A stretch of 64,000 nt of DNA from Prochlorococcus marinus XMU1411 (GTDB lineage: Bacteria > Cyanobacteriota > Cyanobacteriia > PCC-6307 > Cyanobiaceae): positions 152,620-216,619 of the forward strand of contig NZ_JAAORI010000002.1 in NCBI RefSeq assembly GCF_017696075.1, given 5' to 3'. The notes under the pieces are model-generated. The model was given only the letters and a program-made list of their open reading frames with translations, made no database searches and had not been told where the DNA came from. Both the position numbers and the translations under genes were made by a program. Shown here in pieces: positions 45,673 through 55,274 of this stretch (position 1 is its first letter; each line of letters begins with the position of its first letter).

Positions 45673-47127
45673 TTGACAGCTGATAAATTAGATAAGGTAA
45701 AATTTGGAACTGATGGGTGGAGAGGAATTATTGGATTTGATTTTAATTTATCCAATCTTTCAAGAGTTGTAGTTGCTGCATCCCAGGAGTTGCATTATCA
45801 ATACTATAAAGAAGTTAATTCAAAGAAAATTATTATTGGATATGATCGTAGATTTATGGCTTGTGAATTTGCTAAGCAAATAGTGCCTTTTGTAAGAGGA
45901 TGTGGTTTAGAACCAATCTTATCTGATAGCTTTGTTACAACACCCTCATGTAGTTTCTATGCCAAAGAAGTGGGTTGTCTTGGAGCTTTAGTAATTACAG
46001 CAAGTCATAATCCATATAATTGGCTAGGTCTCAAAATAAAGAGCTTTAATGGATGTTCTGTTGACGAATATTTTACAAGTGAAGTTGAAAAAAGATTAAT
46101 GCTTGGAAATTTAATTGAAAAAATAGATGGTGTTAATCAATTGGTAGATATTAAGAAATTTCATTTAGATAGAATTAAATCCCTTTTTGATATTGACTTT
46201 ATTTCCAATAGATTGAAAAAAATGAAATTGAGAATTTTTGTAGATTCTATGCATGGTTCTGCTGCAAATTGTATGGATGAGATTTTTGCTTCTAATGATT
46301 TAGAAGTTATTTCAGAAATTAGGAAAGATGCCGATCCTTTTTTTGGAGGAAAACCTCCTGAACCTCTTTTGAATTATGCAGATGATTTAAAACAAACACT
46401 AATGAAAAATTCAACAAATGAAGTGAAAACTTTAGGAATTATATTTGATGGTGATGGTGATAGAATTGCGGCAATTGATGAAAAAGGAAGATACTGTAGT
46501 ACTCAAGATTTACTCCCATACTTTATTAGCTATTTGGGCGAAATTAAAAATAATTCTTATCCAGTTTTAAAGACTGTTAGTGGTTCAGATATTATAAAAA
46601 ATATATCAGAGAGTCAAAATAGAGATGTTTTTGAACTTCCAGTTGGCTTTAAATATATTGCTGAAAAAATGATTAAAGAAAAAATATTTATTGGAGGAGA
46701 GGAATCTGGTGGAGTTGGTTTTGGTGACTTTATGCCTGAAAGAGATGCTCTATATGCAGCGATGGTTTTATTAAATGGAATTGCTGAAAAATCTCAATAT
46801 TTATATGAAACCTTAGATGAAATTCAAGAAGATTTTGGGCCAAGTTTTTATAAAAGAATTGATATTAAATTTCCAAATCAGTCAGAAAAAAATAACGTAA
46901 AAGAATTTATCATAGATAATATTCCTGAGAATATTAATAATCACAAGTTAAAAAGTATCTCAAAGATTGATGGAATAAAGTTGAGAATTGATAAAAATTT
47001 TTGGCTTCTTTTTAGGTTTTCAGGAACGGAACCTCTTTTAAGGTTATATTGTGAAGCACCAAAAGAATCTTATCTAATTGAGGTATTAGAGTGGGGTGAA
47101 GAATTTATAAATTTGGCAGGAAAATAA
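45673..47127 (+). CDS. Phosphoglucomutase/phosphomannomutase
   Basis: An alpha-phosphohexomutase of 484 residues. Loops: the phosphoserine in LVITASHNPYNWLG (Ser111), the metal site FDGDGDRIAAID near 258, the sugar loop GGEESGGVGFG near 340, and the phosphate loop RFSGTEPLLRLY near 455. The EESGG loop suggests glucose and related hexoses rather than glucosamine, distinguishing it from glmM at 12.9 kb. The start is a TTG supported by an AAGGA sequence 10 bases upstream. rdgB follows after 2 bases. Confidence 0.9.
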   Translation: MTADKLDKVKFGTDGWRGIIGFDFNLSNLSRVVVAASQELHYQYYKEVNSKKIIIGYDRRFMACEFAKQIVPFVRGCGLEPILSDSFVTTPSCSFYAKEVGCLGALVITASHNPYNWLGLKIKSFNGCSVDEYFTSEVEKRLMLGNLIEKIDGVNQLVDIKKFHLDRIKSLFDIDFISNRLKKMKLRIFVDSMHGSAANCMDEIFASNDLEVISEIRKDADPFFGGKPPEPLLNYADDLKQTLMKNSTNEVKTLGIIFDGDGDRIAAIDEKGRYCSTQDLLPYFISYLGEIKNNSYPVLKTVSGSDIIKNISESQNRDVFELPVGFKYIAEKMIKEKIFIGGEESGGVGFGDFMPERDALYAAMVLLNGIAEKSQYLYETLDEIQEDFGPSFYKRIDIKFPNQSEKNNVKEFIIDNIPENINNHKLKSISKIDGIKLRIDKNFWLLFRFSGTEPLLRLYCEAPKESYLIEVLEWGEEFINLAGK

Positions 47128-47129
47128 GG

Positions 47130-47705
47130 ATGAAAAATTTATTTTTAGCGAGTAAGAATAAAGGTAAAATTGAAGAATATAAAAAATTGCTTGCTGGAGT
47201 TAATTGTAAATTGTTACTCCAGCAAGAATCATTAGAAGTTGAAGAGGATGGACTGACATTTAGAGATAATGCAATTAAAAAAGCAAGTGAAGTTTCGAGA
47301 AAAACGAATAATTTTTCAATAGCAGATGATTCAGGAATTTGTATTGAAGCATTAGGTGGTAAGCCTGGCATTTACTCATCTAGATATGCAGAAAATGATC
47401 AGAAGAGAATTGAAAGAGTTTTGAGAGAACTTGATGGAGTTCAAAATAGAAGTGCCTTCTTTATTGCTAATATTTGTGTTTGTTCCCCAAATGGTGAAGT
47501 GATTATTGAATCTGAGGCCAAATGTCATGGCAATATTATTTTAAACCCCAGAGGAAAAAGTGGTTTTGGGTATGACCCAATTTTTGAGGAGATTTCTACG
47601 AGATTAACTTTCGCAGAAATGAATAATGATATTAAAGACTCTTGTAGTCATAGAGGTAAAGCATTAAAAAAAATTATTCCAGATTTAATTGAAATTTTTT
47701 CCTAA
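47130..47705 (+). CDS. rdgB: XTP/dITP diphosphatase (RdgB/HAM1 family)
   Basis: Removes non-canonical purine nucleoside triphosphates (dITP, XTP) from the pool. The family start LFLASKNKGKIEEYKKLL is followed by FSIADDSGICIEALGGKPGIYSSRYA, RSAFFIANICV, and GKSGFGYDPIFE with AEMNNDIKDSCSHRGKAL near the end. 191 residues is normal. The start codon lies 2 bases after the phosphoglucomutase stop, so translation may be coupled. Confidence 0.95.
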   Translation: MKNLFLASKNKGKIEEYKKLLAGVNCKLLLQQESLEVEEDGLTFRDNAIKKASEVSRKTNNFSIADDSGICIEALGGKPGIYSSRYAENDQKRIERVLRELDGVQNRSAFFIANICVCSPNGEVIIESEAKCHGNIILNPRGKSGFGYDPIFEEISTRLTFAEMNNDIKDSCSHRGKALKKIIPDLIEIFS

Positions 47706-47707
47706 AT

Positions 47708-49192
47708 TCAATTAACCCAAGATCCATGAAGGCCATGAGGAATTGAAATGGGTAATTCATAAACAGCTAATTCTTTTAAGTCTTTTGCGTCTAGTATCAC
47801 TAAATCGCTTCCTCTTCTTTCTCCGTTCCATAGAAGTATAAATAAAAATCCCTCATCTTCTTTTGAAGAGTTTTCTAATGGCACCATAATTGGTTCACTA
47901 ACAAATCCACTTGGACCTGCTGACCAAAAAATCTCTTCCTTAGAAGTTAAATTTATTTTTTTTATTGCTTGAAGTGGAGCGTTCCCCAGCTTTTTAGAAG
48001 TGCTTGCCATCCAACTAAAAGTTGCTTTTAATCCTAAGTTTTTAGGATTAACTACAGCAAATTCACAGCATTGTTCACTGAAAGTTTCAAGTTCACAAGT
48101 TTTTGTCTTTAGATCGATAATTGATCTTTTCAGTTTTCCTTCTGGATATTTATCAAAGTCAATATCCCTAAAATTCTCGTCTGGACCAACTGATGGGAAA
48201 TCATCATAAAAAATACTATCTAATACGATTTTGGAATCTTTTTCAAATGCGTTTACATGATGAAAAACGAATCCTTCTGGAGCATCTATTGTTAAAGGAG
48301 GCTGTCCTCTAAATAATCCACTTTCTCTGGGGATGATAAAAAACTTTGCCTTTTTATTTGGGTTTGACTTTAGACATTGTGCGGCTCCTCTTTGACCCAT
48401 TACAAATGGAAGAGGATTGAAATCAATAGCATTCTGTAAAAATATTGCCCAATTTGTTGTAATTGCGAAATCATGAAGGAATGCAAAGCCGTTAAAGGTA
48501 TCTTTTCTGTCAAAAATGAGCTCTCCAGAATTTTTACCAGCATTATCAAATTCCATTAATCTAATAGTACTTTTTGGCCCGGTTTGTACTCCAAAAGTGA
48601 CTAAAAGTTCTGAAGATGCATTTGAGTTTAGGTCTGTTTTGGGATGAGCACTGAATGCTTCGTTAGGCTTGAGTACTCCTTTTAATGTTGTTAAACCAAT
48701 AGTTTCAAGACTGTCAGGATCCATTGCATGTGGACCTGCTGCTTCCCATAATGCCAGAATTTTATCTCCTAATTTAATGACATGTGTATTAGCGATATTC
48801 TTGAATTTTAGATCTAATGCATTATTTAAAATTCCTCCATTTTTTTGTGTTCCAAAAACACCTCTATAAATAAATTTATCAATTTTTTCTTCTTCCAAAT
48901 AGCCTTTAGTTTTAACAAATCTATTTGTTAAGAATGGCTGGCCATTTTCGAATTTTATGGATGTTATCATCCCATCACCATCAAATGGATGATGAACCCA
49001 TTGTCCACCTCTCTCTAATATTCCTGGTCCATTTCTTAATAATGTTCCATTTAAATTTTTAATATTATTACCTTTGCTAATTTTTAAAGGCTCTTTAGTT
49101 AGCTCCTTTTCTACATTTTGATAAGCACTTGACCAATCTTCTTTTTTAAAAATATTAAATTTATTAATTTTTTTATCTTGTAAATTAGTCAC
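47708..49192 (-). CDS. Carotenoid cleavage oxygenase (RPE65 family)
   Basis: A 494-residue non-heme iron dioxygenase family member starting at GTG. Four iron-binding histidines are recognisable: in SAHPKTD, FLHDFAIT, FVFHHVNAF and PHGLHGSWV at the very end, with LRNGPGI near the start. Relatives cleave carotenoids or apocarotenoids; whether this one makes retinal or another product is not shown by sequence. No rhodopsin gene is in the window. It ends 2 bases from rdgB, and hisB lies upstream on the same strand. Confidence 0.9.
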   Translation of the reverse strand: MTNLQDKKINKFNIFKKEDWSSAYQNVEKELTKEPLKISKGNNIKNLNGTLLRNGPGILERGGQWVHHPFDGDGMITSIKFENGQPFLTNRFVKTKGYLEEEKIDKFIYRGVFGTQKNGGILNNALDLKFKNIANTHVIKLGDKILALWEAAGPHAMDPDSLETIGLTTLKGVLKPNEAFSAHPKTDLNSNASSELLVTFGVQTGPKSTIRLMEFDNAGKNSGELIFDRKDTFNGFAFLHDFAITTNWAIFLQNAIDFNPLPFVMGQRGAAQCLKSNPNKKAKFFIIPRESGLFRGQPPLTIDAPEGFVFHHVNAFEKDSKIVLDSIFYDDFPSVGPDENFRDIDFDKYPEGKLKRSIIDLKTKTCELETFSEQCCEFAVVNPKNLGLKATFSWMASTSKKLGNAPLQAIKKINLTSKEEIFWSAGPSGFVSEPIMVPLENSSKEDEGFLFILLWNGERRGSDLVILDAKDLKELAVYELPISIPHGLHGSWVN

Positions 49193-49264
49193 AACAAAAT
49201 AATCGCTTTATCTATCTTCGCCAAAAATCAACTGAATTGTGGCTGATTCGAAAAAATTCCTATT

Positions 49265-49870
49265 TTATTGTTTTTCTAACATTCCTTTACTGCTTGGAAT
49301 TGAATCAGATCTTCTTGGATCTATCTCGGTAGCCATTCTCATTGCTCTTGAAAAAGCTTTAAAGCACGCTTCAACTATGTGATGTGAATTACTTCCTCGT
49401 ATTTGATTAATATGCAGAGTAATACCGCTGTTATTTACAAAGGCAATAAAAAACTCTCTTACTAGTTCAGTATCATAATTTCCTATTCTAGGGGCTTTTA
49501 ATTGAAGATCATAAGATAGATGCGGTCTACCAGAGCAGTCTAAAGTGACTTGAACTAATGCTTCATCTAATGGGGCAAAGAAATGTCCAAATCTGCTTAT
49601 TCCTTTTCTTTCTCCCAAGGCTTTCGAAAATGCTTTGCCTAATGCGATTCCTACATCTTCATTTGTATGATGATCATCAATATGGGTATCTCCAATTGCT
49701 TTTATTTTTAAATCGAACAAACCATGACTGGATATTTGATGAAGCATATGATCTAAGAATGGTATCCCAGTATCAATCTCAGAAATTCCATTTCCATCTA
49801 AGTTTATAAATACAGAAATATCTGTTTCATTCGTTTTTCTTTTTATTTCAGATTGCCTTAGAGATGACAT
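49265..49870 (-). CDS. hisB: Imidazoleglycerol-phosphate dehydratase
   Basis: Dehydrates IGP in histidine synthesis. Metal-binding motifs are [13 protein letters not shown] near residue 39, [14 protein letters not shown] near 67, and [19 protein letters not shown] near 160. The 201-residue length shows it is the monofunctional enzyme without the phosphatase domain of E. coli. It sits 20 bases downstream of fabI on the same strand. Confidence 0.96.
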   Translation of the reverse strand: MSSLRQSEIKRKTNETDISVFINLDGNGISEIDTGIPFLDHMLHQISSHGLFDLKIKAIGDTHIDDHHTNEDVGIALGKAFSKALGERKGISRFGHFFAPLDEALVQVTLDCSGRPHLSYDLQLKAPRIGNYDTELVREFFIAFVNNSGITLHINQIRGSNSHHIVEACFKAFSRAMRMATEIDPRRSDSIPSSKGMLEKQ

Positions 49871-49890
49871 TTTTATGCAAAAAACTTAGT

Positions 49891-50673
49891 TTACATTCCA
49901 TTAATGCAGTAACCCGCATCAACATAAATTGTTTGGCCTGAAATGCCGCTAGAGAGATCACTTAATAAAAAAGCAGCTGTATTACCTACTTCTGTTTGCG
50001 TGACTGTTCTGCGTAAAGGAGCCTTTTCTTCAACATTGTGAATCATATCTAAAATGCCACCTATAGCAGAACTCGCAAGTGTTCTTATAGGCCCAGCACT
50101 TATTGCGTTAACTCTGACTTGGTTTTCGGGACCAAGTTCTGCAGAAAGATATCTTACTGAAGCTTCTAAAGCTGCTTTAGCAACTCCCATCACGTTATAG
50201 TTAGGAATCGCCCTTTCTGAACCTAAATAAGTTAATGAGACAACTCCAGCACCATCACTAAAAAGTGGTTTTGCTGCTTTACATAAAGGTGCTAACGAAT
50301 ACGCACTTATATTAAGAGCCCTATCAAAACCCTCTGAAGTGGTAGCACTATAATCTCCAATCAATTCATCGCGTCCTGCAAATGCTAGGCAGTGAACTAA
50401 TCCGTCAATTTGCCCCCAATTGTCTTTTATATTTTTAAAGATTTCTTCAATTTGAGCTGGATTTTGAACATCAAGAGGCAAAAATAACGATGGGTTTAAA
50501 GGTTCAGTTAGTTCTCTAACTTTAGACTCGAATCTTCCCTTATCATCAGGCAAATATGTGATCCCAAGTTCTGCGCCAGCTTTTGAAAGTTGTTGAGCGA
50601 TACCCCATGCTATTGAACGATTGTTGGCAATTCCCGTAACAAGAATTTTTTTGCCAGTTAGATTTAGAAGCAT
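49891..50673 (-). CDS. fabI: Enoyl-[acyl-carrier-protein] reductase (NADH)
   Basis: Short-chain dehydrogenase that finishes each cycle of fatty acid elongation. The nucleotide-binding region is LVTGIANNRSIAWGIAQQL near 11, as in FabI rather than FabG. The active-site segment SYLGSERAIPNYNVMGVAKAALE gives the Tyr-x6-Lys pair. The AISAGPIRTLASS segment is also FabI-like. 260 residues is the usual size. The start is the ATG at 50673. Confidence 0.96.
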   Translation of the reverse strand: MLLNLTGKKILVTGIANNRSIAWGIAQQLSKAGAELGITYLPDDKGRFESKVRELTEPLNPSLFLPLDVQNPAQIEEIFKNIKDNWGQIDGLVHCLAFAGRDELIGDYSATTSEGFDRALNISAYSLAPLCKAAKPLFSDGAGVVSLTYLGSERAIPNYNVMGVAKAALEASVRYLSAELGPENQVRVNAISAGPIRTLASSAIGGILDMIHNVEEKAPLRRTVTQTEVGNTAAFLLSDLSSGISGQTIYVDAGYCINGM

Positions 50674-50708
50674 TTTGTTTATAATTTCTATTATTCTCCT
50701 ATATAAAA

Positions 50709-50722
50709 GTACCTATCTTTAC
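50709..50722. promoter_or_regulatory. Candidate NtcA-like palindrome between fabI and a thioredoxin-fold gene
   Basis: GTACCTATCTTTAC fits GTA-N8-TAC exactly. A TAN3T element (TAATTT, 50744-50749) begins 21 bases later in the plus direction, ahead of the thioredoxin-fold gene. A few such matches are expected by chance in the intergenic DNA of this window, so this is a weak prediction. Confidence 0.25.
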
Positions 50723-50778
50723 GGATTACTGCAAAATATACAATAATTTTCAAATATCAAAGAATTTTCAACTTGAAC

Positions 50779-51372
50779 ATGGTAAAAACAAATTCTATGG
50801 TTTTGGAGTTGGGTTTTCAATTACCGAATTTCGAAATGTTAAATGCTAATTCTTCAGAAAATGAATATTTTAATTCTCATAATCTAGATAATCGGCATTT
50901 ACTTTTAATGTTTATTTGTGCCCATTGCCCATTTGTTAAATATATTGAGAATCAAATTTGCACCTTAAGTAAAGAAATTGAAAATACAGTTCAAACAGTT
51001 GCAATTTCTAGTAATGATATTGTTACTCATCCTTCAGATTCTCCTAAAAATTTGAGATTACAAGCACAAACGCAGGGATGGAGTTTTCCTTATCTATATG
51101 ATGAAAATCAAAATTTTGCTAAGAAATTAAAAGCGGCTTGCACCCCAGATTTTTATCTTTTTTCAAATGAAGGAGATGGTGATTTTTTATTGTATTATCA
51201 TGGCCAATTAGACGATAGTAGACCAGGTAATAATATCCCTCTATCTGGAAAAGATTTGCGCTCTGCTGTAAAAGATTTGAATCAAGATAATTCTTATCCT
51301 TCAAATCAGATGCCTTCTTTAGGTTGCAATATAAAATGGACTCCTGGTAAAGAACCAAGTTGGTTTAAATGA
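50779..51372 (+). CDS. Thioredoxin-fold, AhpC/TSA-like protein
   Basis: A 197-residue cytoplasmic protein, starting at the ATG at 50779 in preference to a TTG two codons earlier. LGFQLPNFEMLNANSSE begins a peroxiredoxin/redoxin-like fold. The motif MFICAHCPFVKYIENQICTLS has a CxxC (C-A-H-C) in place of the peroxidatic threonine-cysteine pattern, so it is closer to thiol-disulfide redoxins. The conserved DFYLFSNEG and HGQLDDSRPGN follow. Substrate and partner are unknown. Similar proteins are widespread in cyanobacteria. Confidence 0.83.
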   Translation: MVKTNSMVLELGFQLPNFEMLNANSSENEYFNSHNLDNRHLLLMFICAHCPFVKYIENQICTLSKEIENTVQTVAISSNDIVTHPSDSPKNLRLQAQTQGWSFPYLYDENQNFAKKLKAACTPDFYLFSNEGDGDFLLYYHGQLDDSRPGNNIPLSGKDLRSAVKDLNQDNSYPSNQMPSLGCNIKWTPGKEPSWFK

Positions 51373-51425
51373 ATTAAAAATTTTTTTTACCCATAGAAAT
51401 ATGGTTTAGGGTTAATATATTTACT

Positions 51426-52631
51426 ATGCAGATACCTCCATTTACTTTAAATAGGCAGTTCCAAGAAATTGGCTCTGAAATTGAGAGTGAGGTTTCTAAA
51501 GTTTTAAAAGGGGGCCAGTATATTGGAGGACAAGAAATTGCCAAATTTGAGGAGAGTTTTTCAAGTCTGATTGGTGTTGCAAATACTATTGGATGTAATA
51601 GTGGAACTGATGCTTTAGTATTAGCTTTGCGCGCATTAGATATTGGTGTAGGTGATGAAGTTATTACTTCATCTTTTAGCTTTTTTGCAACTGCAGAGGC
51701 TATTAGTGCAGTTGGTGCTAATCCTGTTTTGGTAGATATAGATCCAGAAACTTATCTCATTAATACTGAACTAATAGAACAAGAAATAAATTCTAATACC
51801 AAGGCAATTATGCCAGTTCATCTATTTGGTAATGCAGTGAATATGACCTTAATAAAATCTTTGGCCAAGAAATATGACTTAAAAGTAATCGAAGATTGTG
51901 CTCAGGCAACATGCACAATGTGGGAAACTTCTAAAGTTGGTAGTATCGGCGATATAGGCTGTTTTAGCTTTTTCCCTACTAAAAATTTAGGGGCTGCTGG
52001 AGATGGTGGAGCAGTAACAACTTCAGATCAGAAGATTGCAAAAAAAATTAGAGAACTGGCTGTTCATGGCAGCCCAATAAGATATCATCATACCCAAATT
52101 GGATATAACAGCAGACTTGATACCATTCAAGCTGCCATATTAAACATTAAAATTAAATATATTTCTAAGTGGATTAATAATCGCCAAAAAATTGCTAATA
52201 ATTACCTTGATTTATTAGAAAAAAATCCATTTATTAGTTTTCCAAAAATTAGCTCTGATTCAATTTCCCATTCTTGGAATCAATTTGTAATCAAATTAAG
52301 AAACGATAAATATTTTTTAAATGAAGATTTTTCAAATTTATTTGATACTGATTGCAAAAAATACTATTCCTTAAGGAATTTGGTAAAACAACAACTTTTT
52401 GAAAAAGGCATTAATTCAATTATTTATTATCCAATTCCAATACACGCACAAATAGCTTACAAAAATAAAAATTTTTCTAGAACAAAACTTATTAATACAG
52501 AGAGAATTTGTACAGAAGTTCTTAGTCTTCCAATGTTTCCTGAAATTTCTTATGAAGAGCAAGTTTATGTAGCAGAAAATTTAAATAAAGTTTTAAAGAA
52601 TTGTATAGAGGAAATTCAAATTTCAGCATAA
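51426..52631 (+). CDS. DegT/DnrJ/EryC1/StrS family aminotransferase
   Basis: A PLP-dependent sugar aminotransferase of 401 residues. The cofactor lysine is in FSFFPTKNLGAAGDGGAVTT near residue 186. The start INRQF-like TLNRQFQEIGSEIESEVSKVLKGGQYIGG and IGCNSGTDALVLAL are family-typical. HGSPIRYHHTQIGYNSRLDTIQAAIL is also conserved. These enzymes make amino-sugars for surface polysaccharides, but no other such genes are nearby. Its end overlaps the convergent photolyase by 16 bases. Confidence 0.9.
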   Translation: MQIPPFTLNRQFQEIGSEIESEVSKVLKGGQYIGGQEIAKFEESFSSLIGVANTIGCNSGTDALVLALRALDIGVGDEVITSSFSFFATAEAISAVGANPVLVDIDPETYLINTELIEQEINSNTKAIMPVHLFGNAVNMTLIKSLAKKYDLKVIEDCAQATCTMWETSKVGSIGDIGCFSFFPTKNLGAAGDGGAVTTSDQKIAKKIRELAVHGSPIRYHHTQIGYNSRLDTIQAAILNIKIKYISKWINNRQKIANNYLDLLEKNPFISFPKISSDSISHSWNQFVIKLRNDKYFLNEDFSNLFDTDCKKYYSLRNLVKQQLFEKGINSIIYYPIPIHAQIAYKNKNFSRTKLINTERICTEVLSLPMFPEISYEEQVYVAENLNKVLKNCIEEIQISA

Positions 52632-54052
52632 AGTGATTTAAATAATCTTTGTTGTATGTTGTGATTGACAATTGGGCTTGAATAATTATTTTTTTCTAAA
52701 TTAGATATCTCCCCATTTAATAATTCTGAATTTGATACTTTAGATAATTCAGGAATCCAATATTTTATATATTCGCAAATAGGATCAAATTTTTTTGCTT
52801 GAGTATATGGATTAAATATTCTAAGTGGTTTTGGATCCATACCGCTACTGGCGCTCCACTGCCATCCCCCATTATTTGCAGCTAAGTCTCCATCAACCAA
52901 AGTCTCCATAAATTTTTTCTCGCCCATTTGCCAATTGCATATAAGATCTTTTACCAGAAATGAAGCCACTATCATCCTACATCTGTTATGCATCCAGCCA
53001 GTACTATTTAGTTGACGCATTGCAGCATCAATTATAGGTACTCCAGTCTCTCCGTTGCTCCAATGCTGAAACCATTCATTATTGTTTTGCCATGGAAAGT
53101 CATCCCATTTTTTTCTATATGGACCTTTCTCTAGCTCTGGGAAATGGAATAAGCAATGTTGATAAAATTCACGCCAAACAAGTTCTTTTTGCCAAGTTTC
53201 AATTGATAGATAATTTCCTTGATTTGCAAAATCTGAATTTAAATTTAATGTGGCGTTCCAAATTTTTCTAATGCTAATGGTGCCGAATCTGAGAGATGCA
53301 CTTAGAAAAGATGTCCCATTATGGGAAGGAAAATCTCGTGCAGAATTATAAGAATATATTTTTTTTTCGTTAATGAAGTTTTCTAATAATGTTTCTGCAG
53401 CATTCTCTCCAGGTTTACATGGACAAATATTCGAACCAGGGAATTTGATATTTTTGATAAATTTCTCTAGAACCGAATCAGATGAATTTATTGTCTTATT
53501 TTGTTTGAGTTTATTATCTATATCTTTAAACTGGAAAACAACTTTATCTTGGTAATATGGACCTAATAAATTCATGTTTGATTTAAGGTTTTTATAAAAA
53601 GGCCCATAAACTGAATAAGGTTTATTGTTTCCGGAAAATATTTTTAAAGGTTCTACTAATAAGTGATCCCAAGTCTCAATAACTTGAATATTTTGTTCTT
53701 CTAAATTTTTTTTTATTTTTAAATCACGATTAATCTCATAAGGTTCAATTGATCTATTCCAAAAAACAAATTTCGCATCTATTTTCTTTGCTAATTGAGG
53801 AATTATTAATACTGGATCTCCTTCTTCCATGATTAATCTACTACCCATTTTTTCCCAATTATTTCCTAATTCTTGAAGCGAATTTCCTAGAAACCAAGCT
53901 CTTGAACTGGCATTGAAATCGTGTGGGTAATTTTTATCAAATATGTAAGTTGAAGTAATAGCATTTGATAATGAAAATGCTTTGATTAAACCTTGATTGT
54001 CAAATATTCTTAAATCCTTTCTATGCCAAAAAAGTATTCTAGGTTTATTCAT
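52616..54052 (-). CDS. phrA: Class I deoxyribodipyrimidine photolyase (cryptochrome/photolyase family)
   Basis: Repairs UV-induced cyclobutane dimers using blue light. The N-terminal alpha/beta domain begins ILFWHRKDLRIFDN. FAD-binding features are NHNGTSFLSASLRFGTIS (here SHNGTS), GVPIIDAAMRQLNSTGWMHNRCRMIVASFL, and DGDLAANNGGWQWSASSGMDPKPLRIFNP, all key photolyase motifs. The Asn in the motif NRCRMIV is typical of DNA repair enzymes rather than plant-type cryptochromes. 478 residues is usual. Its start overlaps the NUDIX stop in ATGA. Confidence 0.93.
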   Translation of the reverse strand: MNKPRILFWHRKDLRIFDNQGLIKAFSLSNAITSTYIFDKNYPHDFNASSRAWFLGNSLQELGNNWEKMGSRLIMEEGDPVLIIPQLAKKIDAKFVFWNRSIEPYEINRDLKIKKNLEEQNIQVIETWDHLLVEPLKIFSGNNKPYSVYGPFYKNLKSNMNLLGPYYQDKVVFQFKDIDNKLKQNKTINSSDSVLEKFIKNIKFPGSNICPCKPGENAAETLLENFINEKKIYSYNSARDFPSHNGTSFLSASLRFGTISIRKIWNATLNLNSDFANQGNYLSIETWQKELVWREFYQHCLFHFPELEKGPYRKKWDDFPWQNNNEWFQHWSNGETGVPIIDAAMRQLNSTGWMHNRCRMIVASFLVKDLICNWQMGEKKFMETLVDGDLAANNGGWQWSASSGMDPKPLRIFNPYTQAKKFDPICEYIKYWIPELSKVSNSELLNGEISNLEKNNYSSPIVNHNIQQRLFKSLYAEI

Positions 54053-54612
54053 GATTTATCTAAAAATTGTTTAGCTCTAAACCAAGCTGTCACAGTTTTT
54101 GCGTCAAGAATCTCATCGCCACTAGAAATAAGATTATCTAGTTCGTTCGGATCTAAAATTAATACTTCTATATCTTCATCTAAATCTCCTTTAACCTCAG
54201 AATTTAGTTTGCTCAAATCACGCGCTAAAAATAAATAAATTTCTTCATCTGCATAACCAGGAGCAGGAACAAGAGTTCCTAGTTCATTCCATTTGTTTGC
54301 ACTAAATCCAGTTTCTTCTTGTATTTCTCTTTGAATTGAATTAATAGGTGTTTCACCTATTTCTAATGTGCCTGCTGGAAATTCTAATAAATACCTTGAA
54401 ACAGCAAATCTATATTGCCGAAGAATGATAACTTTATTGTCTTTTGTAATAGGTACTGCTAATGCTGCCCCAGGATGCTTAATGTATCCATATTCACCTT
54501 CGTGTCCATTTGGAAGCTCAATTCTATTTATTTCGAAACTAAATTTTTTTGACTTTAACTCAGATATTTTTTCTTTAAAAATGGATCTTTTTAAAAAGTT
54601 TATGTTGCCCAT
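54049..54612 (-). CDS. NUDIX hydrolase, ADP-ribose pyrophosphatase-like
   Basis: A 187-residue NUDIX protein. The Nudix box is GTLEIGETPINSIQREIQEETGF (G-x5-E-x7-REUxEExG is satisfied), preceded by LEFPA. The following PAPGYADEEIYLFLA fits ADP-ribose pyrophosphatases. The real substrate is not known. The gene overlaps the photolyase by 4 bases, a tight coupling that may reflect nucleotide clean-up linked to repair, although this is speculative. The start is the ATG at 54612. Confidence 0.88.
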   Translation of the reverse strand: MGNINFLKRSIFKEKISELKSKKFSFEINRIELPNGHEGEYGYIKHPGAALAVPITKDNKVIILRQYRFAVSRYLLEFPAGTLEIGETPINSIQREIQEETGFSANKWNELGTLVPAPGYADEEIYLFLARDLSKLNSEVKGDLDEDIEVLILDPNELDNLISSGDEILDAKTVTAWFRAKQFLDKS

Positions 54613-54659
54613 GAATTTTAAATAAAAATAGCCTAGCAGTTATTTTTTGGTTTTGTAAA

Positions 54660-55226
54660 TCAATTAATAGACCATTTTGGGTTATCAAACTTTGTGATTT
54701 TTTGGCTTCTACTTAAGATTTCAGAAAGTGGTGTAATAACGAAATTCCGATTCGTGAATCTGGGGTGAGGTAATGTTAATTCCTCGTCAACCGTATGAAA
54801 ATCTTCCCACCAAAGAATATCTAAATCGAGACATCTTGATAGCCATTTCTTACCTTTTGGCGTCTCTTCTCGTCCGAAAAATCTCTCTAACTTTTTTAGC
54901 TCTTTTAAAAGTAATTTCGCGTTTTTATTTGATGGTTTAGGGAAAGAATTACTTTTTATAAGTAATAGAGTATTTAAATAATTTGGCTGCTCATTATCAA
55001 CACCGTGAGGTAATGTCTCATAAATTGAAGACCAAAAAAAGTTTGCATGAAATTTGCTTTTCTCTTCTTTTTTTTCGTTGGAACTATCCCCCCACTCATT
55101 TATTAATTCCTCTATTTTTGGTTTGCAAATTAATAGTGACTCAATAGGGCTTCCGAATTTACTATCAATATTTGCTCCGAGGGATATACATAGTCCATTT
55201 TTGATATTAAGATTTGATAATTCCAC
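54660..55226 (-). CDS. folK: 2-amino-4-hydroxy-6-hydroxymethyldihydropteridine pyrophosphokinase
   Basis: Pyrophosphorylates the pterin precursor of folate. [20 protein letters not shown] at the start, [22 protein letters not shown] in the middle, and [28 protein letters not shown] followed by [19 protein letters not shown] are HPPK landmarks. The start is uncertain: GTG at 55226 is shown; a TTG four codons earlier (55238) is also in frame. The neighbouring chlD is divergent. Confidence 0.91.
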   Translation of the reverse strand: MELSNLNIKNGLCISLGANIDSKFGSPIESLLICKPKIEELINEWGDSSNEKKEEKSKFHANFFWSSIYETLPHGVDNEQPNYLNTLLLIKSNSFPKPSNKNAKLLLKELKKLERFFGREETPKGKKWLSRCLDLDILWWEDFHTVDEELTLPHPRFTNRNFVITPLSEILSRSQKITKFDNPKWSIN

Positions 55227-55274
55227 TACAAAAAACAAAGTTATTGGATAAATTCTATATCAGGCATTTTTAAA

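Noticed and set aside
12878..47127. Two phosphohexomutase genes (12.9 kb and 45.7 kb) considered as a duplication
   Set aside because: They differ in length and in the sugar-binding loop (GGEQSGH versus GGEESGG) and represent distinct ancient families.
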